A stretch of 64,000 bases of DNA from Hyphomonadaceae bacterium UKL13-1 (GCA_001602435.1 CP012156.1:2252001-2316000); one strand, 5' to 3'. Counted from the first letter of the stretch, positions 46,299-58,534 are shown. Numbers and translations: made by a program. The notes: generated by a model from the sequence alone, not told the origin.

Positions 46299-47174
46299 AT
46301 GCCTGAATTACCCGAAGTCGAAACTGTGAGACGGGGCCTCGAGCCCACCTTAAAGGGCCAGACCCTGGTGCGGGTGGAAGCCCGACGGCCAGACCTGCGC
46401 TTTGCCTTTCCACCCCGTTTCGTCGAGCGGCTGGAAGGTGTGACCGTCACTAGCCTTGATCGGCGCGCGAAATATCTAATTGCTTATCTCAGCACCGAAG
46501 AAGCACTCATCATGCATTTAGGGATGTCGGGCCGTTTTTCGATTGTCGATGAGCGCGGTGTGCTGGCCTTTGACGACTATGCTTATGACACGGGCGCAGA
46601 CCCCAAGCATGATCACGTCGTGCTGCATGTCGGGACCGGTGCGAAGGTCATTTATAATGACCCTCGTCGGTTTGGCTTTATGGATATTGTGCCGACAGCC
46701 AGCCTTGAGCAATCTAAGCATTTTGCGGCCATGGGGCCAGAGCCCTTGGGCAATCACTTCTCCGCCGGTCATTTGGCGCAGGCTTTGGCGAACAAGAAAA
46801 CACCGATTAAGTCGGCTTTGCTCGATCAAGGCAATGTTGCGGGCCTCGGCAATATCTATGTGTGTGAAGCCTTATTCCGTGCCCATATCAGCCCGATGCG
46901 CCTTTGCAATACGCTGACTGCGCCCGAAATTGCGGCCCTGACGGACGCGATACGGGCGGTGCTGATCGAAGCGATCGAAGCGGGTGGATCGACGCTCAAG
47001 GATTTTGCTGCCGCCGACGGCTCGCTGGGTGGTTTTCAAGAAAGGTTCGACGTATATGGCCGCGAAGGGCTGCCCTGCCCGCGCAGCCCGGCCGTCGGCA
47101 CGCCGCATGCGCCGATCCAACGGATTGTTCAGTCGGGGCGATCCAGCTTTTTTTGCCCAACCTGTCAGACCTGA
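46299..47174 (+). CDS. mutM: Formamidopyrimidine-DNA glycosylase
   Basis: A 291-residue bifunctional 8-oxoguanine glycosylase/AP lyase. The processed N-terminus PELPEVETV provides the catalytic proline and glutamate, K58 (RRAKYL) contacts DNA, and a helix-two-turn-helix is in the centre. The C-terminal zinc finger is altered: expected CxxC then CxxC, but here C260-P-R-S263 has lost the second cysteine. Ten residues are inserted before the conserved RIVQSGR, and H270 is nearby. C286 and C289 are normal. Activity depends on whether H270 replaces the lost ligand. Confidence 0.93.
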   Translation: MPELPEVETVRRGLEPTLKGQTLVRVEARRPDLRFAFPPRFVERLEGVTVTSLDRRAKYLIAYLSTEEALIMHLGMSGRFSIVDERGVLAFDDYAYDTGADPKHDHVVLHVGTGAKVIYNDPRRFGFMDIVPTASLEQSKHFAAMGPEPLGNHFSAGHLAQALANKKTPIKSALLDQGNVAGLGNIYVCEALFRAHISPMRLCNTLTAPEIAALTDAIRAVLIEAIEAGGSTLKDFAAADGSLGGFQERFDVYGREGLPCPRSPAVGTPHAPIQRIVQSGRSSFFCPTCQT

Positions 47175-47211
47175 CGCCGCTCCGTATTATAATCCGTAAC
47201 AGGAGTTACCT

Positions 47212-47988
47212 ATGGCCTATGAAACCATCCTTCTGAACCTAGTCGACGGGGTTGCAACCATAACCCTGAACCGTCCAGACGCGCTTAATGCGTTCAATCA
47301 GCAACTGATGAATGAGTTGACCGCATGTCTTGATGCGGTCGAGGCCGACGATCATGTGGGCGCGATCGTCATTACCGGCTCCGCCAAAGCTTTTGCCGCA
47401 GGTGCGGACATTAAAGAGATGGCGACCAAGACATTTGCAGACGTCTATGGCCAAGACTTCATCACCGCCAATTGGGAGCGCGTAACCCGCTGCCGTAAAC
47501 CAACCATTGCCGCTGTTGCAGGTTTCGCTTTGGGTGGTGGGTGCGAGCTTGCCATGATGTGCGACATGATCTTGGCTGCTGACACGGCCAAGTTTGGTCA
47601 GCCAGAGATTAAGCTGGGCGTCATTCCAGGCGCTGGTGGCACGCAACGCTTTGCCCGCGCCGCCGGAAAGGCCAAAGCCATGGATATGATTTTGACTGGG
47701 CGCATGATGGACGCAGTCGAGGCCGAGCGCTGTGGCATTGTGGCCCGCATTGTGCCGGCGGATACGCTCTTGGATGAAGCCCAAAAAGTTGCCAAAACCA
47801 TCGCTGGCTATGGCAAGTTGGCCGTGATGGCCGCCAAGGAATCCGTCGACCGCGCCTTCGAAACACCCTTGAGCGAAGGGGTGCGTTTTGAACGCCGGAT
47901 CTTCCACGGATTGTTCGGCACGGAAGACCAAAAGGAAGGTATGGCGGCCTTTAGTGAAAAGCGCCCAGCGCAATTTACAGGCCGCTGA
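47212..47988 (+). CDS. Enoyl-CoA hydratase
   Basis: A 258-residue crotonase-fold enzyme that hydrates 2-enoyl-CoA. Both catalytic glutamates are present (E112 in GGGCELAM and E132 in GQPEIKLG), and the oxyanion hole GFALGGG (104-110) and PGAGGTQRF follow. It lies between mutM and rpsT, a position seen in many alphaproteobacteria. A TTGACC-type promoter for rpsT begins just after its stop. Confidence 0.93.
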   Translation: MAYETILLNLVDGVATITLNRPDALNAFNQQLMNELTACLDAVEADDHVGAIVITGSAKAFAAGADIKEMATKTFADVYGQDFITANWERVTRCRKPTIAAVAGFALGGGCELAMMCDMILAADTAKFGQPEIKLGVIPGAGGTQRFARAAGKAKAMDMILTGRMMDAVEAERCGIVARIVPADTLLDEAQKVAKTIAGYGKLAVMAAKESVDRAFETPLSEGVRFERRIFHGLFGTEDQKEGMAAFSEKRPAQFTGR

Positions 47989-48008
47989 TGAAACACGAGC
48001 AATATTGC

Positions 48009-48037
48009 TTGACCTTTCGCCCCTGTTTCGGCATACA
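48009..48037 (+). promoter_or_regulatory. Sigma70-type promoter candidate for rpsT
   Basis: TTGACC and CATACA are separated by 17 bases, about 60 bases before the rpsT start. A palindrome GGTAGCCACGTGGCTGCC (48051-48068) lies in the leader and may be part of the rpsT mRNA leader fold. Confidence 0.5.
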
Positions 48038-48096
48038 CCGCCCCCTCTCGGGTAGCCACGTGGCTGCCTCTTTCACACGTTAAATCGGATTAAACG

Positions 48097-48369
48097 ATGG
48101 CCAATACGCCTTCGGCCAAAAAAATGGCCCGCAAGATCGTGCGCCGCACGCTGGTAAACACCGCCCGTCGCTCGCGCATGCGCACTTTTATCCGCAAAGT
48201 CGAAGAAGCAATCGCTTCTGGTGACGGCGCAGCAGCTACCGCAGCCCTTCGCGTTGCGGAACCAGAAATCATGCGCGCTGTATCGAAGGGCGTTGTCCAT
48301 CAGAACACTGCGTCCCGCAAGGTTTCGCGTCTGGCTCAGCGCGTGAAGGCAGTTGCTCGTCCAGCCTAA
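48097..48369 (+). CDS. rpsT: 30S ribosomal protein S20
   Basis: A 90-residue S20: [20 protein letters not shown] start, arginine/lysine-rich helices and the C-terminal [20 protein letters not shown] block. It binds 16S rRNA. Adjacent to dnaA, as in other alphaproteobacteria. Two hairpin-type signals follow it. Confidence 0.97.
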   Translation: MANTPSAKKMARKIVRRTLVNTARRSRMRTFIRKVEEAIASGDGAAATAALRVAEPEIMRAVSKGVVHQNTASRKVSRLAQRVKAVARPA

Positions 48370-48399
48370 TGAGCTGGCGGCAGTGTCGTTACGAACGGA

Positions 48400-48442
48400 C
48401 TGACAATTAACATAGCGCGGGCATCTTATATGTCAGTTTTTT
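48400..48442 (+). terminator. Hairpin with T-run after rpsT
   Basis: CTGACA (48400-48405) and TGTCAG (48431-48436) can pair around a 25-base loop, followed immediately by TTTTTT. The long loop makes this a weaker terminator than the one at 48541. Confidence 0.5.
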
Positions 48443-48540
48443 GATTGCGAAGATGAACCAGACTGGCTCGCGCTATTTGGGTCATCTTTGTGCAGTCAAA
48501 ATTGGCGCGGTACACGGAAGATTTCAAGACAACTAATTTG

Positions 48541-48575
48541 CAGCCGCATACGCCAGTATGCGGCTGTTTGTGTTT
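48541..48575 (+). terminator. Strong intrinsic terminator between rpsT and dnaA
   Basis: CAGCCGCATAC-GCCA-GTATGCGGCTG is a perfect 11-bp stem with a 4-base loop, followed by TTTGTGTTTAT. It separates rpsT transcription from dnaA and lies about 170 bases beyond the rpsT stop. Confidence 0.85.
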
Positions 48576-48996
48576 ATAGGGTTTATTTGGTTTTATTTGA
48601 CTGAAGACCTAAGAAGATCATGTTTTTATTGGATTTTTTTGAATTCGCTGGTTTTGAAACTTTATCCACAGGGTTGTATACCATCACGATTTTGTTAGTT
48701 TTGGCATAAGCCTCGCTGATTATTGGGAATCTTCTCCTGTCAAGCGAATCAGGTGCCTCAGCAACAGAAAAAACAGATGTCAAACGCATGAAAATGCTGT
48801 TGCGTACCGGCGCTGTGTAGGCTTTAGTTTAACCACGACGTCGGTCCTCTTGCTTCCAGCAGGGATGACGTTTTGCCCAGTCTTGGACCTTTCCCAGCGA
48901 ATAACGCCGAATGGCGAACGTGGGAGTGTGTCTGGGGTAGCGGGCATAAGAACGGGTGGTCTTTCGGGACGTGTCAACTGCGGGGTGGTTCGAGAA
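48576..48996. other. AT-rich dnaA upstream region: DnaA box and GANTC sites (oriC candidate)
   Basis: The stretch 48576-48720 is visibly AT-rich and contains one perfect DnaA box, TTATCCACA, at 48662-48670. Two GAATC sites (GANTC, the CcrM target in this group) are at 48727-48731 and 48746-48750. One near-box (TTGTCCACA on the minus strand) lies in the dnaA coding start near 49083. This could be the dnaA promoter region, or oriC. A single perfect box is too little for certainty. Confidence 0.45.
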
Positions 48997-50433
48997 ATGG
49001 TCTATGGGGTGCATACTAGCGTTTCGGCGACTCCGGGTTTAGCCAACCTGTCATCAGATCTAGAGCTATCGGCAGCTCGGGGTTTGTGGACAACGGCTCT
49101 TCCTCGTTTACGCGGAGAGCTGGGCCCAGATGCATTCCGGGCCTGGATTGAACCCTTACGATTGATCGCGATTGATGCAGCCTCGGTGACTTTTGGCGCC
49201 CCCAATGGCTATGCCGTGGCCCGACTGACCACAGATTACTTGCACCGTCTGCAGGCGCGTTGGTCTTCGCTGGATCCAGCCGGTCGCCGTGTCCGTTTGG
49301 TCGTGGCAGACGCAGATGCTCTGGCGCAAGACGATGTGGGTACCGAGGAAGACCTTGAGCTTGCCCAAGAGCTCGCCAGCGTTGAAGCAGCACAAGAGCC
49401 AGTAGAATTATCCGGCTCAGCCAAGACTTTCTCGAATTACGAAGTAGGCGAAGCCAACCGGGTTGCCGTCGCGATTGCACGAGGCCTTGCTGAGGGGCCA
49501 GGCACTGGCGATCTGGTTTTCTTTCACGGCTTACACGGGGTTGGCAAAACCCATTTGTTGGAAGCCATTACCGCGCGTCTGCGCGAAACTGCACCGAAGA
49601 AGCGCGTTTTGCTTCTGACCGCACAACGCTTCTTGAACGAGTTTCAATCGGCTTTGCGCGACCGCGAGACGGGCCCATTCAAGGCAGCTCTCCGCGGGGC
49701 GGACGTCTTATTGATCGATGATTTGCAACTCATTTGCGGCAAGTCGGCCACCCAGGATGAGTTCTTCCAGACTTTGGACGATCTGATTTCACGCGGTCGC
49801 ACGGTCGTCTGTACCGCTGACGTAGCCATTGACGGCTTACAGGGTCTTAACAGTCGGATGCGGTGTGTTCTGCAAGGCGGTTTCACCGCCAAAATCAATG
49901 AACCCGATTTTGACTTGCGTCGGGCCATTGCCAAACGCAAAACAAGCGAGCTCAATGCACGTCGGGGTGGGTTTGTATTGCCCGACGAGGCGATTGATCT
50001 GATTGCAGCCCGCATCACGGGAACAGGGCGTGCAGTTGAGGGGGCCATCAAGCAGGTGTTTGCGGCTTCAGCTTTGATTGGCCGGGAGGCAAGTATGGAA
50101 GTTGTTGTTGAAGCGTTATCGGGCAATTGGAGCCCACCAGAGAAGTCGGTGCCGGTTGAGACGATTAAGCGTCGGGTTGCCGCCTTCTATGATATGACCT
50201 TGGAAGATTTGGTTTCTCAACGTCGCCACCGCGCCGTGGCGCGGCCACGTCAAGTGGCGATGTACTTCTGTAAGCGCCTCACCCGCCGCTCTTTCCCTGA
50301 TATTGGCCAAAGGTTTGGTGGGCGTGATCACACAACTGTTATGCATGCGGTGAAGCGGATTGAGGAATTGGCGGCTCAAGATGTGACCTTTGCAGCCGAA
50401 TTGCAGGAAATTGGCCGTAAGATCACCGAATAG
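48997..50433 (+). CDS. dnaA: Chromosomal replication initiator protein DnaA
   Basis: A 478-residue AAA+ initiator that binds DnaA boxes and opens oriC. Domain I (about 27-92), a short acidic domain II, the AAA+ domain with Walker A GLHGVGKT (178-185) and Walker B LLIDDLQ, and domain IV with the DNA-binding GGRDHTTVMHAVKRI signature are all present. The ATG lies in front of the domain I helix. The frame is open 49 codons further back, but that region is the promoter area. GGTGG lies eight bases before it. dnaN, recF and gyrB follow. Confidence 0.96.
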   Translation: MVYGVHTSVSATPGLANLSSDLELSAARGLWTTALPRLRGELGPDAFRAWIEPLRLIAIDAASVTFGAPNGYAVARLTTDYLHRLQARWSSLDPAGRRVRLVVADADALAQDDVGTEEDLELAQELASVEAAQEPVELSGSAKTFSNYEVGEANRVAVAIARGLAEGPGTGDLVFFHGLHGVGKTHLLEAITARLRETAPKKRVLLLTAQRFLNEFQSALRDRETGPFKAALRGADVLLIDDLQLICGKSATQDEFFQTLDDLISRGRTVVCTADVAIDGLQGLNSRMRCVLQGGFTAKINEPDFDLRRAIAKRKTSELNARRGGFVLPDEAIDLIAARITGTGRAVEGAIKQVFAASALIGREASMEVVVEALSGNWSPPEKSVPVETIKRRVAAFYDMTLEDLVSQRRHRAVARPRQVAMYFCKRLTRRSFPDIGQRFGGRDHTTVMHAVKRIEELAAQDVTFAAELQEIGRKITE

Positions 50434-50590
50434 CGCCTAAAGTCATTGCGCAGGACGGTAAACATCGGGCAAAATGAATCTTCAACTTGGCCAGAATCAG
50501 AGTGGTTCTGCCCATCCGTTGCGTTTGTAGCCCGCGGATGGAATGTCGAGTGCCATTGACTGAAGATTTTCTCGGGGAGCGGGTTCGGGT

Positions 50591-51709
50591 ATGCGTCTAA
50601 CGATCGAACGTGGAGCGCTTTTGAAAGCTCTGGGCCATGTGCAAAGTGTCGTTGAGCGGCGCAATACCATCCCCATTTTGTCGAACGTCTTGATCGAAGC
50701 GCGCGATGGCAGTGTGACCTTTGCGGCAACCGACCTTGATATCGAGATCGTCGATGGCGCAGAAGCTGATGTCGAGCGTCAGGGCGCAATTACGGTTCCG
50801 GCTCACCTGCTCTATGAGATCGTCCGGAAATTGCCCGATGGCTCGCAAGTGCGCCTAGACTTGTCGCCAGACGACCCCCGCGTGACCATCACCGCAGGCC
50901 GTGGCCGCTATAATCTGCCCGTCCTCGCCGCTGGCGACTTCCCTGCCATGTCGAGTGGCAGCTTTGACTCCCGCTTTACGCTTGAGCGCGCAGCCCTTGC
51001 CCGTCTTATTGACCGCACGCGCTTTGCGATTTCGACCGAAGAGACCCGCTATTATCTCAATGGCGTCTATCTGCATTCAGCAACGGGAGATTCAGGCCCT
51101 GCCCTGCGCGCGGTTGCCACTGATGGTCACCGCTTGGCACTTGCCGACTATCCCCAGCCAGAAGGCGCAACAGCTGTTCGTGGCGTCATTATCCCGCGCA
51201 AGACGGTGCAAGAGCTGCGTCGCCTGTTGGATGACGCGGCAGACGATGTTGAGATCGCCGTGTCGGATGCCAAAATCCAATTCTCCTTTGGCCGCACCAC
51301 GCTGACTTCCAAGCTGATCGACGGCACTTTTCCAGATTACACCCGCGTTATCCCGAAGGGGAATTCGCGGATCATGACCGTGCGCAATGACGAGTTCTCG
51401 CGCGCGGTAGACCGGGTTGCGACCATGGCGGCAGAGCGTTCGCGCTCCATCAAACTGACCATTGGCGATTCAAAGGTCATTCTGGCCGTGAACAGCCCTG
51501 AAACCGGTGCGGCGACCGAAGAGGTCGAGGCCGATTATAGCTCCGACACGATGGAGATTGGCTTCAACGCCAAATATCTCCTCGATATCGCGGGCCAGAT
51601 TGGCACGGGCGAAGCGCGGTTTGAGTTCGCCGACGCCGCTTCGCCTACGTTGGTACGAGATGGCAATGATCCCAATGCGCTCTTTGTGCTGATGCCGCTG
51701 CGCGTGTGA
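50591..51709 (+). CDS. dnaN: DNA polymerase III beta clamp
   Basis: A 372-residue sliding clamp, with three clamp domains readable from the repeated pattern (MRLTIERGALLKALGHVQ, TRFAISTEETRYYLNGVYL, FIxAxYLLDI near the end). The C-terminal MPLRV is the standard end. It follows dnaA by 157 bases, and its last codons overlap the GTG start of recF. Confidence 0.97.
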   Translation: MRLTIERGALLKALGHVQSVVERRNTIPILSNVLIEARDGSVTFAATDLDIEIVDGAEADVERQGAITVPAHLLYEIVRKLPDGSQVRLDLSPDDPRVTITAGRGRYNLPVLAAGDFPAMSSGSFDSRFTLERAALARLIDRTRFAISTEETRYYLNGVYLHSATGDSGPALRAVATDGHRLALADYPQPEGATAVRGVIIPRKTVQELRRLLDDAADDVEIAVSDAKIQFSFGRTTLTSKLIDGTFPDYTRVIPKGNSRIMTVRNDEFSRAVDRVATMAAERSRSIKLTIGDSKVILAVNSPETGAATEEVEADYSSDTMEIGFNAKYLLDIAGQIGTGEARFEFADAASPTLVRDGNDPNALFVLMPLRV

Positions 51710-52884
51710 CGGCAGACCCTGTGGCGACCCCGCGCGCCTTTGTGCGGCGGCTTAATTTAACGCAATTCAGGAACCACCCGCGCCTTGATCTAGAGACAGG
51801 CGATGGGCCTGTGTGTCTGTTTGGCCCCAATGGTGCCGGCAAGACCAATATTCTCGAGGCTCTCTCCCTTCTAGGTCCAGGTCGGGGCTTGCGAGGGGCA
51901 GACCTCGATGAGATGGCGAGGCAGGGTCCAGACGGTGGCCCCTTCGCCGTGACGGGCCTGATCCAACTGGGCGACGAGGCACGGCGTATCGGCGTAGGCC
52001 TGGAACGCACGGCTACCGGCCAGAGGCGGGTTGCACGCATTGATGGCAAGGATGCAGGCCCAAAGGATCTAGCAGAGACGGTGCGCCTCCTCTGGCTCAC
52101 CCCGGCGTATGACCGGTTGTTTGCGGGCCCGGCCGGAGAGCGACGTAAATTCCTCGACCGCTTGGTTTTTGCAGTGGCCCCAGAACATGCCCAGCAGGCC
52201 AGCCAGTTTGAAAAGGCGCTGCGCGAACGGTCGCGCCTGTTGGAGGAGCCAAAGCCCGACACGCGCTGGCTGAGCGTCATTGAGGCCGAAGTCGCCGCCG
52301 CAGGGGTCGCGCTGGGCCTTGCGCGGCTAGAAGCTGTCGATGCCCTGCAGACCGAAATCGCCCAGCGGCCGGATGGTGCCTTTCCTAAAGCGACCCTTGC
52401 CCTTGAGGGTGTGTTTGAAACGAGCCTGCGCGAGACGGGCCACGCCGCGCAGGCCGAAGCCGAATATGCACGCCTGCTACACGATTGCCGGGCTCGTGAT
52501 TCGGCGGCGGGACGGGCCTTGGATGGCCCACATCGCTCAGATTTAACTGCGATCCATACCCCCTCTGGCATGCCCGCGCAAAAATGCTCCACAGGCGAGC
52601 AGAAAGCCCTTGTAGTTACACTGATTTTAGCCCAAGCGCGGCGGATTGCATCTGGCCTGCCAACGGCAAAAAGTGCGGGCTTTTCTGGGCCGAATCCGCT
52701 AGTCTTATTGGACGAGGCCGCAGCCCATTTTGACCCTGCCCGACGTGCCGCACTCTGTGAGGAACTCTTGGCACTTCCGGGGCAATCTTGGCTAACCGGC
52801 ACGGACCAAAATCTGTTTGAAGAGTTTGGTTCGCGTGCAACCCAGTTTGAAGTCTCACCGGGATCAGTCCGGTTGATGCAGTGA
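51706..52884 (+). CDS. recF: DNA replication and repair protein RecF
   Basis: A 392-residue SMC-like ATPase of the RecFOR gap-repair pathway. Walker A FGPNGAGKTNILEAL (about 40-54), signature-like STGEQKALV (about 293-301) and Walker B LVLLDEAAAHFD are all visible. The start is GTG in a GTGA overlap with dnaN. Classic dnaA-dnaN-recF-gyrB order. Confidence 0.95.
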   Translation: MTADPVATPRAFVRRLNLTQFRNHPRLDLETGDGPVCLFGPNGAGKTNILEALSLLGPGRGLRGADLDEMARQGPDGGPFAVTGLIQLGDEARRIGVGLERTATGQRRVARIDGKDAGPKDLAETVRLLWLTPAYDRLFAGPAGERRKFLDRLVFAVAPEHAQQASQFEKALRERSRLLEEPKPDTRWLSVIEAEVAAAGVALGLARLEAVDALQTEIAQRPDGAFPKATLALEGVFETSLRETGHAAQAEAEYARLLHDCRARDSAAGRALDGPHRSDLTAIHTPSGMPAQKCSTGEQKALVVTLILAQARRIASGLPTAKSAGFSGPNPLVLLDEAAAHFDPARRAALCEELLALPGQSWLTGTDQNLFEEFGSRATQFEVSPGSVRLMQ

Positions 52885-52895
52885 AAGAAGTGTGA

Positions 52896-55400
<2,505 letters not shown>

Positions 55401-55435
55401 TCGCCACCCTATCATCCTCGCCGCAGCGCTCTCCA

Positions 55436-55531
55436 GATGTCATCCCCGCCGGAACGAAGTGGAGAGCGGGGACCCCATGGGACTTTGCGGCAGGAGGTCT
55501 GGGACTCGGCTTCGCCGTCCGGGATGACATC
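55436..55531. repeat. MITE-like element with GATGTCATCCC ends, copy 2
   Basis: This 96-base element, bounded by GATGTCATCC and GGGATGACATC, is the reverse complement of the element at 35852-35945 with modest divergence. It lies directly after gyrB. Confidence 0.75.
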
Positions 55532-55549
55532 GTATTTTGAATCGCACCC

Positions 55550-56080
55550 ACACCCATAGCCCCGCGTGGAAAACCACCGGGGGTTCGGCTAATGAGGGGC
55601 CGGGGCGCGTGGTATGCGCCAAATGAGGTGGGCCAGATTAACGGACTGGCCCGGAATACGACGCAAACCGTGCGCCCCGGCTGAAAAGTTCTGTGTGCTT
55701 AGGTGGTTCATGACGCCACGGGTGGTTCAAATTTCCCCCGCCTAGTTCGTAAAGGCCTCATCCTAGAAACGCGTGCTCCTAAAAATACATAAGGCTTCCC
55801 CAAGGCGTCTCAAAGGCATCGCCTAAGTTCTTGACCAAGGGCTTCACACGGCAGTCGGGCTCAAGCACACCGGGCATCAGGACAGCTAATCCCAATGAAA
55901 CACGAGGTCGCCACTTCAACCTCGATTAGTCCCGCTTACCATCCCCAACCGGTGTCGCCGCTGCAGCAACAACGCCCTCTCGTTGGAGATGGGTATAAAA
56001 TATCTGAGGTTTTGAGAGTGGGGATAAGTATTGTTTTATGCGCTCCCCTCGCCCTCTGGGAGAGGGGTCGGGGGTGAGGG
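55550..56080. repeat. Large inverted repeat flanking the dnaA block, right copy
   Basis: Reverse complement of 42001-42550 over nearly its full length, with scattered mismatches. It ends on the outer side at a REP-type motif (56041-56080). The outer neighbourhoods are also similar in order: a spacer of about 70 bases, a REP unit, then a composite double-hairpin element. Confidence 0.9.
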
Positions 56081-56153
56081 CTTATCTGGCGCAAAAGCAA
56101 CTTGTTCTGGACAAATAATCGCTCGCCAACCCGCCCTATAGATTGGGTACGCG

Positions 56154-56200
56154 TAAGCCCTCACCCCCGTCCCCTCTCCCAAAGGGAGAGGGGAGAGCGC
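56154..56200. repeat. REP-like GGGAGAGGGG hairpin, right
   Basis: CCCTCACCCCCGTCCCCTCT then CCC-AAA-GGGAGAGGGG forms a strong hairpin, the inverted counterpart of the unit at 41885-41930. Nearby frames translating to [17 protein letters not shown] peptides are artefacts of this sequence. Confidence 0.7.
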
Positions 56201-56239
56201 CTTAGCCTTAGGGTGTTGCGGGGCGAATTTGTGCTGCCG

Positions 56240-56528
56240 ATCTGGACACATTTTGGTGCAACCTACGTTCCACCAAAATGGATGATCAAGGATGGGCGCG
56301 ACATCTGGGTCGTCAAGTGCGCAGCTTCGCTGCGTCGCAAGCGATCCGTTTTCGAAGAAAACGGACACTTGACTACCCGGATGTCGCAGAAACAATTTCG
56401 TTAGCGGTTTGGTGGACCGGAAGGGGCACCAAAACGCTTCCAGATAGAAAGCCCAACAAATGGATCGCGCAACAACAGTTGCGCATGTCAGCGCGTACAG
56501 ATGCGCAACTCTTGTTGCGCGGTCCTTT
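56240..56528. repeat. Composite double-hairpin element, copy D (inverted)
   Basis: The inverted counterpart of copy A: tail first (ACCAAAATGGATGATC, GCGCAGCTTCGCTGCG, CGTTAGCGGTTTGGTGG), then the two complementary modules at 56466-56484 and 56502-56520. It has about 50 extra bases in the tail (AAGCGATCCGTTTTCGAAG) relative to copy A. Confidence 0.8.
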
Positions 56529-56636
56529 ATCCCGTGCCGCAGAGCGGGGACCCTCAAGGACTTTGCGGCACAAGGTCACCGATTAGCTGACGCCATCGGG
56601 AGTGACAGCTTTTGATGGGCGTGAAAGAACCTACCC

Positions 56637-58295
56637 CTATTGCACCCGCTTATAGGCCGTATATTCCTTAGTCGGATCTTGCAGTACGGGCCGCAGCACT
56701 AAGGCGGTATTGGCGGGCACTTCGACGCGGATGAGACCTGCACGGACACGGGTTTGATAGCCAGTGAAGACGTCCTTCAAAGCCTCATTATTCATCAGCT
56801 TTGAATCGCGAACCGATAGGAATTCCGAGACTGGCGCATCGGTTGGATTGACCAGAACGACTGCCAATTCACCCACTTTGTCGGTATAGCGGGTGAAGGC
56901 CAGAAGCGTTTCGGTATCGAGGCGGCGGAACTCCCCAATGCGGAGGGCACGCATCTCTTTGCGTAGGCGGGTCAATTGGCGCAGCCAGACGAATTCTGCG
57001 TTGCTGTCATTGGCTTTTGACCAATCCATCGGTGCCCGGTTCATCGGGTCATCCGCCCCTTCCAGACCCACTTCGACGCCATAATAAAGATTGGGCGAAC
57101 CGGGCAAAGTGAATTGCAGGATCTGAGCCATGCGCCGCGCTTTTGCATCTGGCAAGCGATTGGCCAAGCGCGGCCGATCATGATTGTCCAACACAATCCA
57201 CGAGCGCAACAGACCTTCATAGTCGCTGTCGGTCACCATTCGCTCGAGGATGGAAGCGGCTTGGCGGCCAGAAACCTTGCCATCGACCAACTCATAAATC
57301 ACTTCGCCGGCGGTGATGTTCAACATCCCATCCATCGGCCCCAGCCATTGTTCGGGATAATTATAAATCTCGCCCAGCATCAGCGAACCGGGTTTCGCCT
57401 GATGGGCGGCCTTGGTGGCATCGCCCAAGAATTTAAATCCGATGTCATAGGCTACATCGAGGCGCCAGCCATCCACGCCATCGCGCAGCCAGCCTTGAAT
57501 GACCGAATCTGGGTCGCCATAGAGGCGGGCTTGCACGGCTGGGGTTTCCCATTTCACGTCTGGCAGATTGGCGATATCCCACCAGCCGCGATAGCCCATT
57601 TTATACTCTGGGCCGATAAAATACCAATCGCGATAGGGGCTATTTGGGTTTTTCAGCGCATCCTGAAACTGCGGCGAGTTGCGCCCCATATGGTTGAGCA
57701 CGCCATCGAGAACGAGCCGCATGCCCTTGTCATGCAGGCCAGTTGCCAGCTTCTTGACGTCGTCGCGCGTGCCATATTCGGGCGAGACTTTGAAATAATC
57801 ATTGGCGTCATATTTGTGGTTGGTGAAGGCGTCATGGATCGGACCCAGATAGAGGACATCGACATCGAGCGCTTTAATATAGTCGAGTTTGCTGGCCAGA
57901 CTGTCGAGATCGCCACCCCAGAAATCGAGCTCATGCGTCCAAAGGCCCTGCTCTGGTAGGAGCTTCCCACGCTTGGGCGTGCTGGACCATGGGTGCAAGG
58001 TGCGCGGGGCGGCATAGAGTGCGCGCTTGGCTTCTAGATCACGCGAGGGCGCGAACCGATCTACCATCACCTGATACACCACCGGGCCAATGCGCCAATC
58101 GGCTTCACGTGCGGCGAGCTTGGGCGCGAGCGCCAAATCATGGGGATTAGCGAACGAGATGGGTTCAGACACTTGCGGGCGTTCCTTGTGTTGCACGGGG
58201 CGCGGTGTTTGGGCAAAAGCCGAGGTGCAGACAAGCAAAGCGCTCGCCGCACAGGCACCCGTGCGTAGGATCGTTTTCCAGCGATTCTTCACCAT
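56637..58295 (-). CDS. Exported GH13 alpha-amylase family enzyme
   Basis: A 552-residue glycoside hydrolase with a signal peptide (cut near AFA-QT). The (beta/alpha)8 barrel shows DGVLNHMGR (region II), GWRLDVAYD (nucleophile Asp, about 278), LMLGEIYN (acid/base Glu, about 305) and VLDNHDRPR (transition-state Asp, about 370), with GDLDSLASKLDYIK ahead of them. The pattern is that of maltogenic or neopullulanase/cyclomaltodextrinase-like enzymes. The C-terminal domain is beta-rich. It is likely periplasmic and breaks down alpha-glucans. No other maltose genes are close. Confidence 0.9.
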   Translation of the reverse strand: MVKNRWKTILRTGACAASALLVCTSAFAQTPRPVQHKERPQVSEPISFANPHDLALAPKLAAREADWRIGPVVYQVMVDRFAPSRDLEAKRALYAAPRTLHPWSSTPKRGKLLPEQGLWTHELDFWGGDLDSLASKLDYIKALDVDVLYLGPIHDAFTNHKYDANDYFKVSPEYGTRDDVKKLATGLHDKGMRLVLDGVLNHMGRNSPQFQDALKNPNSPYRDWYFIGPEYKMGYRGWWDIANLPDVKWETPAVQARLYGDPDSVIQGWLRDGVDGWRLDVAYDIGFKFLGDATKAAHQAKPGSLMLGEIYNYPEQWLGPMDGMLNITAGEVIYELVDGKVSGRQAASILERMVTDSDYEGLLRSWIVLDNHDRPRLANRLPDAKARRMAQILQFTLPGSPNLYYGVEVGLEGADDPMNRAPMDWSKANDSNAEFVWLRQLTRLRKEMRALRIGEFRRLDTETLLAFTRYTDKVGELAVVLVNPTDAPVSEFLSVRDSKLMNNEALKDVFTGYQTRVRAGLIRVEVPANTALVLRPVLQDPTKEYTAYKRVQ

Positions 58296-58300
58296 TTAGC

Positions 58301-58480
58301 ATGCCACCCAGTTGCTTGTTGTTTTCCTACATAGTGCCGGAGTGGCGCCGAAATGCAAGGGTGCTAGATGCGGCTCGACCCCTGCCACAAATAGGATTAG
58401 AGCAGTGGCTAATTCTATCTGATCGTGAAAAGTTAAAGAAACTTGGCTTTGAATTCAGACGGATTGGGCAACCAAACTAG
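58301..58480 (+). CDS. Possible small protein, 59 residues
   Basis: A short frame in the interval between divergent genes, with residues 12-59 rich in Arg/Leu (PEWRRNARVLDAARPLPQIG, LSDREKLKKLGFEFRRIG). The last part loosely resembles the LSDRELxDIG segment of DUF1127 proteins. No good ribosome site precedes its ATG, so it is tentative. Confidence 0.25.
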   Translation: MPPSCLLFSYIVPEWRRNARVLDAARPLPQIGLEQWLILSDREKLKKLGFEFRRIGQPN

Positions 58481-58534
58481 AAATAAGGTCGCACGACGCA
58501 AGAGGCTGAGAATGACCCTAAAGGGATTGTCACG

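Noticed and set aside
56036..56557. A 173-codon minus-strand frame in the right repeat region
   Set aside because: It contains SPLPLGEGTGVRA-type peptides, known artefacts of REP-like hairpins.
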